Source: Georgenia muralis
Lineage (GTDB): Bacteria > Actinomycetota > Actinomycetes > Actinomycetales > Actinomycetaceae
Assembly (NCBI RefSeq): GCF_003814705.1
Contig: NZ_RKRA01000001.1
Span: 310,001-374,000, forward strand
Direction of reading: 5' to 3'
Length of the DNA: 64,000 nt
Part shown: piece by piece, positions 33,015 to 42,561 of the stretch
Position numbering within the stretch: the first letter of the stretch is position 1
Layout: every line of letters starts with the position of its first letter
The notes under the pieces: model-generated
The model's database searches: none
The model's input: only the letters and a program-made list of their open reading frames with translations
Told to the model about the DNA's origin: nothing
Position numbers and translations under genes: made by a program

Positions 33015-34114
33015 CCGCGGTAGGCCGCCGTGAGGAGCTCGCGCACGTCCGCGGTGCCCACCGGCCGAGGGTTGGCGAGCGGGAGGGCGGCGCAGAGTCG
33101 GACGACCGCCTCCTCGAGCTGGTCCCGGCGCATGCCGAGCTCCACGAGCCCGCGCGGCGCGCCGACCTCGGCGCACAGGCCGCGCAGGCCCAGCACCGGG
33201 TGGTCCGCACCGAGCGCCCGCGCCACCCGGGCGGCCGCCGCGGGGACCGCCGGGGCGTTGAACGCCAGGACGTGCGGCAGGACGACGGCGTGGAGCTGGG
33301 CCAGCGGGAGGTCGAAGGTGCTCGTCAGCAGGTGGCAGACCCGGTGGTGCAGGCCCGTGCCGGTCACCGACCTCGCCGTGGCGGCGACGAAGACGCCGTA
33401 GAGGAGCTGCTCACCCGCCTCCTGGGAGGTCCCGGCCCACGTGCCGACGGGGTCGGCCACCTCGTCCTCCGGCTCCCGGCCGTGCGGGGCCGCCGCGCGT
33501 CCACGCAGGCCGGCGGCGAGGGCCGAGACCGCCTCGTCCGCCAGGACCGAGCTCACCGGGTTGGCGCCCGGCGCCCAGTGCGCCTCGACGGCCTGCGCCA
33601 CGGCGGTCAACCCCGCGCCGACCGCCGCCGTCCACGGCTGGACGTCGGTGAGGTCGGGGTCGAGCACCACGGAACGGGGCAGCACGGCGGGGTCGGTGCC
33701 GGTCTCCCGGCGGCCCGCCGACATCGTCGCCCACACGGGTGTGAGCTCCGTGGCGGGATAGCCGGTGGGCACGGCGAGGATCGGCAGCCGGGTCTCCCGG
33801 GCGACGATCTTGCCCGTCCCGGTGGCGGCGCCGTCGCCGAGGGTGAGGACCCCGTCGGCGCGCAGGTCCCGGGCGAGGGCGACGGCACGCATGGCGGCGG
33901 CGAGCGGCACGTGCGGCTCCGCCCCGGCGAACCGTCCGACGACGGCGTCCGCGAAGCCGTCGGTGACCTCGTGTGCGGTCGCCTCGTGGACCCGGTCGGT
34001 GACCACGAGCACGCGCTGCATGCCCAGGTGCTCGACCTCGCCGACCAGCGCGGTGCGCGCCGTGCCCCGCCCGAACACGACCCGGGCGGGCCTGGTCTCG
34101 TACCGGAACCGCAC
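33011..34114 (-). CDS. Maleylacetate reductase-like iron-containing alcohol dehydrogenase
   Basis: 367 aa. The Fe-ADH superfamily fold is recognised from FGRGTARTALVGEVEHLGM, ADGVLTLGDGAATGTGKIVA (nucleotide binding), LPILAVPTGYPATELTPVWA, DPDLTDV and the His-rich GLHHRVCHLLTSTFDLPLAQ with AVVLPHVLAFN. These variants (TGYPATELTP, HHRVCH) are characteristic of maleylacetate reductases, which reduce maleylacetate to 3-oxoadipate in (chloro)aromatic degradation. No dioxygenase or hydrolase of that pathway is nearby. It appears inserted in a block of conserved cell-envelope genes. Confidence 0.85.
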   Translation of the reverse strand: MRFRYETRPARVVFGRGTARTALVGEVEHLGMQRVLVVTDRVHEATAHEVTDGFADAVVGRFAGAEPHVPLAAAMRAVALARDLRADGVLTLGDGAATGTGKIVARETRLPILAVPTGYPATELTPVWATMSAGRRETGTDPAVLPRSVVLDPDLTDVQPWTAAVGAGLTAVAQAVEAHWAPGANPVSSVLADEAVSALAAGLRGRAAAPHGREPEDEVADPVGTWAGTSQEAGEQLLYGVFVAATARSVTGTGLHHRVCHLLTSTFDLPLAQLHAVVLPHVLAFNAPAVPAAAARVARALGADHPVLGLRGLCAEVGAPRGLVELGMRRDQLEEAVVRLCAALPLANPRPVGTADVRELLTAAYRG

Positions 34115-34165
34115 TGCTCGCTCCCCGCCGTCCGGGCCCGCGGGCCGGGGCCCTCCTGACCGACG

Positions 34166-36004
34166 TTAGCGCACGTCGACGCGCACCGAGCGGGCCGTGT
34201 GCGGGTCCGGCGAGGCGGGCAGCACGGTGATGAGCTCGCCGTCGGCGGACTCCGCCGTGAGGACCACCGCGGCGGCGACGCCGGCGTCCGCCGACATGAC
34301 CACCGCGACGCCCTCGGCGATGTCGGTCGCGGTCGTGGACCGGGCGGGCACGGTGACCTCGACGACGTCGCCGGCGTCACCGCCGACCGGTGTCAGCTCG
34401 ACGTCGACGTCGTCCTCGCCGGGGTTGGTGAGCGTGACCGTGGCCGGTCCGGCCAGGCTGCCCAGGCCCGGCAGCGGCAGCACCGCGGAGGTGAGGAGCT
34501 CCGACGCCGCCGTCCACGCCCGGTCCACCGGTGCGGTGTCGGGGTCGAGGTCCCCGGCCGTGCCGGTCCGGGCGAGGACGACAGCCCCCGTGACGGGGAC
34601 GTCGGAGTCGATCTCGACGGCGTAGACCCCGCCCTCGATGCCGTCGAGGGAGAGGTCGAGCACCGCGCCCGGGTCGAGCACCACCGCGTCGGCACCGGGC
34701 ACCTGGACGGCGCCGTCCTCGCCGAGGAGCAGGACGCTCGCCGTCGCGGTCTCGTCGCCGGGGTTGACCAGACGCACGGCGGACGTCGCGACCGCCCCGG
34801 GGGCGGCACCGTCGAGGACCACGCCGGGCACGACCGTCCGCAGGGCCGGCGCCGCACCCGGGGTGACCGTGTCGATACCGGCCGCGACGAGACCGTCGAG
34901 GCGGAGGTCCTGGATGCTCGCGGTCACCTCGCCGCCGGCGGCCTCGACCCGCAGCGCCAGGGCGGGGTCGGCCGACGCGACGCCCTCGAGCAGGATCGTG
35001 GTGCGCTCCCCGGGGGCGACCGTGACGCCGCGCAGGCGCGGCGCGTCCGCCAGACCCAGGGAGGTCCAGAGCGTGGCGTCGACCGTGGCCGGCGTCTGGC
35101 CGCTGTTGGTGAGGACGAGCGCCGAGCTCTGCCCGAGCTCGGTCGCCCCGCCCACGAGCCACGAGGTCGTGGCGGGTGCGAGACACGGCGTGGCGACGAG
35201 GCCGCGCAGGTCCCCGGCGTCGGTGCGGGTGAGCGTGGCCCCGGCCACCAGGGCGCTGGTGGTGCCGGCCGGCCGGGCACGGAGCACCCCCGGCCCCGGC
35301 GGGTCGGTGACCTCCAGGCGGCGCACCGCCCCGGCGCGCTCCAGGCCCACCTCATCCCCGTCCAGGGGCGAGAAGGACGCCTCGCCGGCCGCGGAGTCGT
35401 CGCGCGGGAGCGACAGGACGTCCAGCACGGTCTCGGGCACCACGTCGGAGGGGTCGACGTCGGGGTCGACGGACATGCCCTCACCCGTGGTGAGCTCGGG
35501 CGGCCCGGCGCACACCTGGGTGATCGTGCCCGGCGGTACGGCGACGACCGGCACGTCGAGGGCGGCCGTCGGCGCCCCGTCGGCACGGTCACCCAGGACG
35601 ACGATCCCGGCGGCCGCGCCCACGAGCGCGAGGGCGGAGGCCGTCAGCCCGACCACCCGCAGCGCGGAGACCTTCCGGCTCGGCGTCGCGGCCGAGGCGC
35701 CGCCCTGGGAGGAGTCGGCCTCAGCGGGCGCCGGAGCACCACCGGCAGGCTCGGCGTCGGTCTGCTGGGCGTCGACCTGCTCGGCGTCGGTGTGCGCGGC
35801 GTCGGTGTGCGCGGCGTCGGCCTGCGCGGCGACGGTCTGCTGGGCGGACTCCCCGGTGGCCGCCGACGGCTCCGGTGGCTCCGGCCCGGTCGTCACCTCG
35901 GCGTCGTCGCGCGACGTCGCGGGCTGCTCGGGCTGCTCGGGCTGCTCGGGCTGCGCGGGCTGCTCGGGCTGCTGACGCTCCTCGTCACGCTCGTCGTCGG
36001 CCAT
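34166..36004 (-). CDS. DUF5719 family protein
   Basis: 612 aa from the ATG at 36004. The first 100 residues are acidic and low-complexity (QPEQPEQPEQP, then HTDAAHTDAEQVDAQQ). One membrane helix lies at about residues 105-125 (VVGLTASALALVGAAAGIVV) and the rest is extracytoplasmic and beta-rich, with repeated segments such as LVLTNSGQTPATVDATLW, LVNPGDETATASVLLLGEDG and VTLTNPGEDDVDVELTPVGG. DUF5719 is an actinobacterial family encoded with the giant glycosyltransferase next door. The stop of the latter touches this gene's start, so they are co-transcribed. Function unknown; surface attachment is likely. Confidence 0.85.
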   Translation of the reverse strand: MADDERDEERQQPEQPAQPEQPEQPEQPATSRDDAEVTTGPEPPEPSAATGESAQQTVAAQADAAHTDAAHTDAEQVDAQQTDAEPAGGAPAPAEADSSQGGASAATPSRKVSALRVVGLTASALALVGAAAGIVVLGDRADGAPTAALDVPVVAVPPGTITQVCAGPPELTTGEGMSVDPDVDPSDVVPETVLDVLSLPRDDSAAGEASFSPLDGDEVGLERAGAVRRLEVTDPPGPGVLRARPAGTTSALVAGATLTRTDAGDLRGLVATPCLAPATTSWLVGGATELGQSSALVLTNSGQTPATVDATLWTSLGLADAPRLRGVTVAPGERTTILLEGVASADPALALRVEAAGGEVTASIQDLRLDGLVAAGIDTVTPGAAPALRTVVPGVVLDGAAPGAVATSAVRLVNPGDETATASVLLLGEDGAVQVPGADAVVLDPGAVLDLSLDGIEGGVYAVEIDSDVPVTGAVVLARTGTAGDLDPDTAPVDRAWTAASELLTSAVLPLPGLGSLAGPATVTLTNPGEDDVDVELTPVGGDAGDVVEVTVPARSTTATDIAEGVAVVMSADAGVAAAVVLTAESADGELITVLPASPDPHTARSVRVDVR

Positions 36005-39000
36005 CAGTCGATCTCCCCTCGTCGCCGTCGCACGGGCAGCGCGAGCAGGGCGGTCAACCCGAGCACGATGCCCTGGGCCCAGGTCCAGAACCCGCCCAGC
36101 GGGGTGACGTACCCGACCGTGAGCGTGCCGGTGTGCGCAGGCAGCTCGAAGGCCTGGCGCCAGCCGTCCGTCGTCGCGCGCAGCGGCCGTCCGTCGTACC
36201 AGGCCTGCCAGCCGGCGTCGGCCCGCTCGGCCAGCACGAGACGGCGGCCCTCGGGACCCGACGCGAGCTCGGTACCGATCTTGACCACGCCCGCGTCGAC
36301 GTCCTGGACCCACGCGCCGTCGGCGTCGACGACCCGCGCGCGGGCCACGGACTCGGCGGCGCCCGAGCGCGCCGCGTCGGTCGAGACGCGCCACACCACA
36401 CCGGCGGCGTTCTCGGTCACCCGTTCCAGGCCCGCGGTGGCGTCCAGCCGCGCGACCAGCGCGGTCCGCTCCGCGCCCGTGGGCTCGGTGCCTGGAGGCA
36501 CGTAGCCCGGCTCCGGCGGGACGACGACGACGCCGACGGCGTGCTCACCGAGGGCTGGACCGACGTCCTCGGTGGCCCCGGCGGCGAGCGCGGCGACGAC
36601 CGCGGCGAGCGCGGCGTCCGCGGCGTCGGGGTCCGATACATCGTCGGCGGCGGACGCCGGGTCGTCGCCGGGCGCGGCGTCGGAGGCGGAGTCCTGGGAC
36701 CCCGTGCGGGTCTCGACCGCGGCGAGCTCGCGCAGGTCGGCGGCGGAGGAGGTCTCAACGAGCTGGGGCCCGGGTCCGCGCCAGAGCTCCGCCCGCAGGC
36801 CGTCGGCGGTCGGGACGAGGGCGAGGACGCGTGAACGCTGCCCGGAGCGCTGCATCTCCCCGGCGACGGCGGGAACGGGGTCCGCGGTGCGGGCCGTCAC
36901 CGCGAGGAGGGCGGTGGGCTCGCCGAGCCCGGCCCGGACGGCCACGAGCCAGCCGCCCACCGTGGCCAGCGGGCCGAGGACCGCCAGCACGGTCAGGGCC
37001 GCGGCGACGACCTGGCGCCAGCCGAAGCTCCGCCCGGCCAGCGTGGTGCGCAGACCGTCCCCGCCCGCCACCGCGGCGAGCAGCATCCCCAGGACCACGA
37101 GGGACAGGCCCGTGCCCGGCCAGCCCGTCACGACCTGGGACGAGCCGTCGAGGGAGGAGCCGACCGCGACGCCGGTGCGCGCCGAGAGCACCGCGACGCC
37201 GAGCCCGGCGACGACGAGGAGCCAGCCGGCCCGCACGGCGCGGGCGCGGGCCGTGCCGCGGACGAGCGCGACCAGGGCGAGGGCGGTGAGGACCGCCCCG
37301 CCGGCGAGCAGCCCCCACGTGGCGAGGAAGCCGGCGACACCGTCGCCGGCCAGCCCGGGGAACGCCGGTGGCCGCACGGGCCAGCCGAGCACCCCGAGCC
37401 AGGCCGGCGCCTGCCCGGCGGACCAGGCGCGGCCCGGGTCCGACACGAGCAGCCGCCACGAGCCACCGGCGACGTCGGACAGCGCCGCCACGACGGTGGG
37501 GGCCAGGAGCACCAGCGCGGGGAGCGGGACGGCCAGGACCAGCAGACGGCGCCGCGGGACGACCACCGCGACCACGGCGAGGACGAGGAGGGACGTGGGC
37601 AGCAGGACCGGGGCCCCGGCGGCCGCGACGGCCAGGGCGAGCGCCGCGCCGGCGGCAGCGGCGACCGACCCCGCGGCCGAGCGGCGCGCGACGACGCCGG
37701 CCTCGGGCGGTCCGGCCAGGACCCGCGGCTCGGGCTCGTCACCGGTCACCCGCGTCGTGACCGGCACCACCCGCCGGGCACCGACGAGGCCGGGCAGGAC
37801 GATGTCTCGCCGGTTCACCCCCGCGGCGCGGGCGACGCCGAGCGCCACCCAGGGCAGGGCGAGGTGGGCCAGCAGGGCACCCACCCGGCCCTGACCGACA
37901 GCGAGGAGCAGCGGCGGGGCGAGCGCCCAGCCGGCGGCGGCCCACGCGCGCAGCGCGACGGCGCGGGTGGCCGCCCCGGCCGCGAACCACGCCCCCGCGC
38001 CGGCCAGTGGCAGCGCCAGGAGGACGAGGACGGAGAGGAGGACCGACGTGCTGGCACCGAACGCGGCGAAGGGGAGCTGGAGGGCGGCGAGGACCTGCCA
38101 CAGCGCGTCCGGCGGCCCCGGCGTGCCGTCCCCGCCCGGGACCCAGCCGCTGCGGGCCACGCCCCACAGGTCACCGAGGCGGGTGTCGGCCGGCAGGAGT
38201 GCCCCGCCGGTGAGGGCCCCGCCCTGGACGACGGGCAGGAACGTCACGAGCGCGACCGCGGCGAGGACGACGGCGACGACGGCACCGACCACGCGGCGCC
38301 GCCGGGCCAGGGCCGCCCGCTCGGCGATCTCCAGCTCGCTCGGCGCCTGGGCGGCGCGGCGCGCGGCCGTCGCCTGCCGGCGCACGTCCCGCTTGGTCCG
38401 GCGGATGTCCGCGCCGGTGGCCTGAAGCGGCGCGAGCGCGCGGGGGGACAGGCGCCGGGTCCGGCCGGCGGTGCGGCGCGCACGCCACAGCGCGCCGGGC
38501 GCGCCCAGGACGGCGAGCGCGGCGCCGATCTCGGCGGCAGCCAGCCCGAGCTCCTTCGTCGCGATGCGCCACAGCGCGCGCAGCGGGGCGAGGATCACCA
38601 GGCCGAGGAGGAGGAACGGCACCGCCGCCGCCGGTGCGGCGACGAGGGCGTTGTGGAGCTGGGCCCGCCGGCGGGCCAGGAACGAGCGCCGCGGGTCGGG
38701 CCGGTCGGGCGACGTCGGACCGCCGTCACCGCGCAGCCCGAGGAACGACGCACGCGCATGGTGGACCACCGCCGTCGGGACCACCACGACGCGGTGGCGG
38801 GCCAGGCGCGCGCGGCGCGAGAGGTCCAGGCCGTCCCCGAAGGGACCCAGCACCGGATCGGGGCCGCCGAGCTCCTCCCACACGTCCGACCGCACCAGCG
38901 CGCCCGCGAGGCCCACCGCCAGGACGTCCTCACGGTCGTCGTGCTGGCCCTGGTCGATCTCCCCGGGCTCGATGTCCGAGACGCGCCGGGCGGAACGGGT

Positions 39001-39636
39001 CGCACGCACGCCCACCTCGAGGAGCCGGTCGGGCTCGGCCCAGTCGCGCTGCTTCGCGCCGGCGACGGCGACGGATCGCCCGGACTCGGCGGCGTGCAGC
39101 AGCTGGTCCAGCGCGGCCGGCTCGGGCGCGGAGTCGTCGTGGAGGAGCCAGAGCCAGTCGGCGGCCGCAGCAGGGTCGGCCCGCCCCTCCCCGACCGCCC
39201 GGATCTCACCGGTGGTGACGGGGTTGAGCTCGCCGGTCACGCCGGCCCACGGACCGCCCGGGGCGAGGGTGCCCTGCCCGCTCAGGCCGCCGTCCCAGCC
39301 GCGCCGGTGTGCCCGGCGCGCCGCGCGCTCGACGAGCTCGCGGTAGGCGACGAGCCCCAGGCGGACCGCCTCACCGAAGGTCGTGGCCTCCGGGGCGCGA
39401 ACCACCCGGACGCGGGTGACGGCCTCCAGCCCGGCATCGGTGACCGCCTCGTGCACGGGGATCCCGGTGCCGAGGTCACGCCCCGGGGCGCCCACGTCGA
39501 CGACGAGGACGACGTCGGGGGCATGGGTCTGCCCCGCGACCGCAGCGAGCGTGCGGGGCAGGTAGACGGAGACGCCGGCGCTGACCACCACGGCGAGGGT
39601 GGCGGGGCGACGGGCCTGGTGGTGCGGTACCGCCAC
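36004..39636 (-). CDS. Giant glycosyltransferase family 2 membrane protein
   Basis: 1210 aa. The first 300 residues are a GT2 domain: ATLAVVVSAGVSVYLPRTLA, VVLVVDVGAPGRD, a catalytic-type WLWLLHDDSAPEPAALDQLL and GPFGDGLDLSRRARLARHRV. Then come at least 14 membrane helices in two groups (about 325-375, and 450-980), followed by an extracytoplasmic C-terminal region with a last helix near residue 1190. It shares one base with the start of the DUF5719 gene. In mycobacteria and relatives this gene pair flanks whiB; it is thought to belong to cell-wall polysaccharide synthesis, but acceptor and donor are unknown. Confidence 0.9.
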   Translation of the reverse strand: MAVPHHQARRPATLAVVVSAGVSVYLPRTLAAVAGQTHAPDVVLVVDVGAPGRDLGTGIPVHEAVTDAGLEAVTRVRVVRAPEATTFGEAVRLGLVAYRELVERAARRAHRRGWDGGLSGQGTLAPGGPWAGVTGELNPVTTGEIRAVGEGRADPAAAADWLWLLHDDSAPEPAALDQLLHAAESGRSVAVAGAKQRDWAEPDRLLEVGVRATRSARRVSDIEPGEIDQGQHDDREDVLAVGLAGALVRSDVWEELGGPDPVLGPFGDGLDLSRRARLARHRVVVVPTAVVHHARASFLGLRGDGGPTSPDRPDPRRSFLARRRAQLHNALVAAPAAAVPFLLLGLVILAPLRALWRIATKELGLAAAEIGAALAVLGAPGALWRARRTAGRTRRLSPRALAPLQATGADIRRTKRDVRRQATAARRAAQAPSELEIAERAALARRRRVVGAVVAVVLAAVALVTFLPVVQGGALTGGALLPADTRLGDLWGVARSGWVPGGDGTPGPPDALWQVLAALQLPFAAFGASTSVLLSVLVLLALPLAGAGAWFAAGAATRAVALRAWAAAGWALAPPLLLAVGQGRVGALLAHLALPWVALGVARAAGVNRRDIVLPGLVGARRVVPVTTRVTGDEPEPRVLAGPPEAGVVARRSAAGSVAAAAGAALALAVAAAGAPVLLPTSLLVLAVVAVVVPRRRLLVLAVPLPALVLLAPTVVAALSDVAGGSWRLLVSDPGRAWSAGQAPAWLGVLGWPVRPPAFPGLAGDGVAGFLATWGLLAGGAVLTALALVALVRGTARARAVRAGWLLVVAGLGVAVLSARTGVAVGSSLDGSSQVVTGWPGTGLSLVVLGMLLAAVAGGDGLRTTLAGRSFGWRQVVAAALTVLAVLGPLATVGGWLVAVRAGLGEPTALLAVTARTADPVPAVAGEMQRSGQRSRVLALVPTADGLRAELWRGPGPQLVETSSAADLRELAAVETRTGSQDSASDAAPGDDPASAADDVSDPDAADAALAAVVAALAAGATEDVGPALGEHAVGVVVVPPEPGYVPPGTEPTGAERTALVARLDATAGLERVTENAAGVVWRVSTDAARSGAAESVARARVVDADGAWVQDVDAGVVKIGTELASGPEGRRLVLAERADAGWQAWYDGRPLRATTDGWRQAFELPAHTGTLTVGYVTPLGGFWTWAQGIVLGLTALLALPVRRRRGEID

Positions 39637-39652
39637 GGATCAGGCGGCCGGG

Positions 39653-39979
39653 TCAGACGGCACGGCGCTTGAGCTTGCGACGCTCCCGCTCGGACAGCCC
39701 GCCCCAGATGCCGAAGCGCTCGTCGTTGGCCAGCGCGTACTCCAGGCACTCGGCCCGGACGTCGCAGGACGTGCACACCCGCTTGGCCTCCCGGGTGGAA
39801 CCGCCCTTCTCGGGGAAGAACGCCTCGGGGTCGGTCTGCGCGCACAGCGCCCGCTCCTGCCAGGCGAGCGCGCCCTCGTCGGGGGCGTCGTCGACCAGGA
39901 GGTGGAGGACGTCGCCGTCCGTACGCTCCTCAGCTGCGATACCCGAGGTCAGCGGACCATCACCGAGAATGTTCCACAC
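39653..39979 (-). CDS. whiB2: WhiB-family iron-sulfur regulator (WhiB2/WhmD type)
   Basis: 108 aa from the GTG at 39979. Four cysteines (Cys46, 69, 72, 78, spaced C-x22-C-x2-C-x5-C) hold a 4Fe-4S cluster. GIWGG (90-94) and the basic tail ERERRKLKRRAV follow, the DNA- or sigma-contacting end. The DDAPDEGALAWQERALCAQT segment is typical of the WhiB2/WhmD subgroup, which is essential for septation and division in mycobacteria and sporulation in Streptomyces. The context (giant GT2, DUF5719, TIGR03089) matches the conserved whiB2 locus. Confidence 0.93.
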   Translation of the reverse strand: MWNILGDGPLTSGIAAEERTDGDVLHLLVDDAPDEGALAWQERALCAQTDPEAFFPEKGGSTREAKRVCTSCDVRAECLEYALANDERFGIWGGLSERERRKLKRRAV

Positions 39980-40391
39980 GGCCGTTCCCCCTTCTCGCCA
40001 GCGGATGTTGTACCCCGAATTACACGCGTGTCATCCCCTGAAGTCAAGCGAAAAAGTGCTAATGATCGCGACTGCGCGACCCCAGAAATCGTGGTAACGG
40101 CGTGTCGTACGGCGTGTCGCGGGACCGAGGACCCGGGCCGGTGCCCTTCCTCGCCGGACGATCACTCCGTCGCCGAACGATCCCGGCAGACCACTCCCGC
40201 TCGGCTACCGCGGGATCGCTCGCACCAGGTGGCAGGCACACCGGGATCGCTCGCACCCCGTGGCACACCGGATCGCTCGCGCCGGGTCGGCACCAGGCAG
40301 TCATCCGCGTCGGCTCGGCGACGACCACACTGCCGCCGACCACCGCCGCCAACGACTGCCCCGGTCAGGGTCCTGGCCCTAGGCTCGGACC
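39980..40391. other. Intergenic region between whiB and TIGR03089
   Basis: 412 bp with divergent promoters and no gene. It has a run of relatively AT-rich sequence (about 40010-40075) where the whiB promoter lies. Three imperfect direct repeats of GGGATCGCTCGCACC lie at 40212-40226, 40243-40257 and 40270-40283, spaced by 31 and 27 bp and 110-180 bp upstream of the TIGR03089 start. Confidence 0.7.
40019..40047 (-). promoter_or_regulatory. Sigma70-like promoter of whiB
   Basis: On the minus strand, TTGACT (40047-40042), exactly 17 bp, then TGTAAT (40024-40019). It is the best promoter match seen in the window, 40 bp upstream of the GTG start at 39979, giving a leader of about 33 nt with an AAGGGGGAA ribosome-binding site. 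Position and spacing make it convincing, although no experiment supports it. Confidence 0.65.
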
Positions 40392-41282
40392 ATGAGCCAC
40401 CCCGACACCCTCCCCGGTCAGTTGCTCACCGCCCTGCTCGGCCCCGGTGCCACCGGCCCTCGCCTGACCTGGTACGGCGTGGACGGCGAGCGCACGGAGC
40501 TGTCGGGCCGGGTCCTGGGGAACTGGGTGACCAAGGCGGCGAACCTCCTCGTCGAGGAGGCCGACGCCGGCCCCGGCACGGTGGTCGTCCTCGACCTGCC
40601 GGTGCACTGGCGCACCCTCGTATGGGCGCTCGGGAGCTGGGTGGCCGGCGCGCAGGTCACCCTGCCCTCCGAGGACCTCCTCGAGGAGGACGAGGACGCC
40701 GACGCCCCGGACGTCGTCGTGACCTCACGACCCGGTGAGTCCCCGGGCGAGGACGACGCGGAGCTGGTCCTCGCCGTCGCGCTGCCGGCGCTCGCGATGC
40801 GGTGGGACGGCGACCCGCTCGGCGCCAACGTCGTCGACGCCGCGGCCGAGCTGATGACCTTCGGCGACCAGCTGGGCTACGTCAGCGAGCCGGAGTCCAC
40901 CGACCTCGCGCTCGTGACCGAGAACCTCGAGGTGACCTACGGCGACCTCGCCGGGTGGGCCACCGGCGCCGCCGAGGAGGACGACATCGACGCCGACGAC
41001 GTCGACCTCGAGCCGGGGTACGAGGACGAGCTCGACACCGTCGACGATTCGGACGACGACACGGCGGCGGTGGCCGCCGAGGACGACGACATCGAGGCCT
41101 ACGAGCGCCCGTCGGCCGCGCCGGTCCGGGCCCTGCTCGCCCCCGACGACGTCGCCGACCTCCTCGAGCAGGCTGTGCGCACGTGGCACGGGGGCGGCTC
41201 CGTCGTGCTCGTCGAGCCGGGGCTGCCGGCGGACGTGCGACGCCGGGTGGCCGCGGACGAGCGGGTCGAGGCACGCCCCTAG
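40392..41282 (+). CDS. TIGR03089 family protein
   Basis: 296 aa from the ATG at 40392. The family is specific to actinobacteria and resembles the N-terminal part of AMP-binding (acyl-CoA synthetase) enzymes: TWYGVDGERTELSGRVLGNW near residue 25, WVTKAANLLVEEADAGPGT, and ALGSWVAGAQVTLPSED. The C-terminal ATP/AMP-binding part of full enzymes is missing. A very acidic insertion (about residues 195-240, DDIDADDVDLEPGYEDE and DDSDDD) is unusual. It stands divergent from whiB, as its orthologue does in other actinobacteria. Catalytic activity is doubtful. Confidence 0.88.
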   Translation: MSHPDTLPGQLLTALLGPGATGPRLTWYGVDGERTELSGRVLGNWVTKAANLLVEEADAGPGTVVVLDLPVHWRTLVWALGSWVAGAQVTLPSEDLLEEDEDADAPDVVVTSRPGESPGEDDAELVLAVALPALAMRWDGDPLGANVVDAAAELMTFGDQLGYVSEPESTDLALVTENLEVTYGDLAGWATGAAEEDDIDADDVDLEPGYEDELDTVDDSDDDTAAVAAEDDDIEAYERPSAAPVRALLAPDDVADLLEQAVRTWHGGGSVVLVEPGLPADVRRRVAADERVEARP

Positions 41283-41375
41283 CGCTGTCGTCGGGGCGGC
41301 CAGGTGCTGCGTGCGAGCGTGCCGGTGGACCGGGATCCCGTACGTGCCACTGACGAGGACGTACGATGCGATGTC

Positions 41376-42461
41376 GTGGCAGCCACCGTCTTCATCACCC
41401 GGAAGTTCCCGCCTTCCGTGGGCGGCATGGAGACCCTCGCCAAGGACGTCTGGGCGACCCTGAGCGCAGGTGCCGCCACACCCACGTTCCTCGTCGCCCA
41501 CGGTGGGTCGAACCTCCTGCTGCCGCTCTGGCTTCCCCGCGCCACGTTCCGGCTGCTGGTCCTGGTACTTCGCGGGAAAGTGGACTTCGTCCTCCTCGGC
41601 GATGTCGTCCTTCACATCCTGCTGGCGCCGCTCCTGCGCGTCCTTGGCGTCCGGTACGCCACGATGGCGATGGGCAAGGACATCATCTGGAACCGGTCCT
41701 GGTACCAACGACTCGTCCTGCGCGCCCTTCCCCGCGCCTCCGACGTCCTGGCCAACAGCTCCGCCACCGCCGCCGCCGCCGTCACCGCCGGGACGCCTGC
41801 TGACCGCGTGCACGTGGTTCGGCTCGGGGTCGAGGACCCCCAGGTGGACCGTCACGAGGCCGCGGTCGCCTCGGCCGCGCTCCGACGTCGGCTGGGGGTG
41901 GGCGACGACGCGTTGGTGGTGCTGACCCTGGGCCGTCTCGTCCGCCGCAAGGGGGTCGTCTGGTTCCTCCGGTCCGTCCTCCCGCACCTGCCGAAGAACG
42001 TCGTCTACCTCGTCGCCGGCGAGGGTGTCGACGCACCGCGCGTACGGACGAGCGTCGAGGAGCTCGGGCTGCAGGACCGGGTCCACCTTCTCGGACGCGT
42101 CTCCGACGAGGAACGGGAGCAGCTCATGCGGGGCGCGGACGTCTTCGTGCAGCCGAACATCCAGGTGCCCGGCGACATGGAGGGCTTCGGCCTGGTCGCC
42201 GTCGAGGCGGCCATGCGCGGCTCGCTCGTGGTCGCCGCGAGCCTGGAGGGCCTCCGCGACGCCGTCGTCGACGGCGAGACCGGCGTGCTCCTCCCCTCGG
42301 GCGACCCCGATGCGTGGACTCGGCGGCTGAGCGACCTCGCCGCCGACCGCACCGCCACCCGCGAGCTCGCCGCGCGCTTCCAGCTCCAGTGCCGCGAGCG
42401 GTACGCCCGGGAGAACATGGGCCGCGAGCTGTGCCGGGTGCTGGGCATCCCCGTGCGCTGA
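41376..42461 (+). CDS. Glycosyltransferase family 4
   Basis: 361 aa from the GTG at 41376; a GTG at 41304 is in frame but adds unconserved residues. The N-terminal acceptor domain (TVFITRKFPPSVGGMETLAK) and the donor domain signatures are typical: VLTLGRLVRRKGVVWFLRSV, VHLLGRVSDEEREQLMRGAD and, at the catalytic E-x7-E, GDMEGFGLVAVEAAMRGSLV. Retaining GT-B enzyme using a nucleotide-activated sugar, here probably in surface polysaccharide assembly, since it directly precedes rmlA. Acceptor unknown. Confidence 0.9.
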   Translation: MAATVFITRKFPPSVGGMETLAKDVWATLSAGAATPTFLVAHGGSNLLLPLWLPRATFRLLVLVLRGKVDFVLLGDVVLHILLAPLLRVLGVRYATMAMGKDIIWNRSWYQRLVLRALPRASDVLANSSATAAAAVTAGTPADRVHVVRLGVEDPQVDRHEAAVASAALRRRLGVGDDALVVLTLGRLVRRKGVVWFLRSVLPHLPKNVVYLVAGEGVDAPRVRTSVEELGLQDRVHLLGRVSDEEREQLMRGADVFVQPNIQVPGDMEGFGLVAVEAAMRGSLVVAASLEGLRDAVVDGETGVLLPSGDPDAWTRRLSDLAADRTATRELAARFQLQCRERYARENMGRELCRVLGIPVR

Positions 42462-42561
42462 TGCGGCGAGGCTGACCCGCCCAGGGCTGCCACCCGGCCT
42501 GCCGGCCGCCGCCCCGTAGCACCGGGCCGCCATCGTGGCGGGTATGCGCCACACTGTGCGG

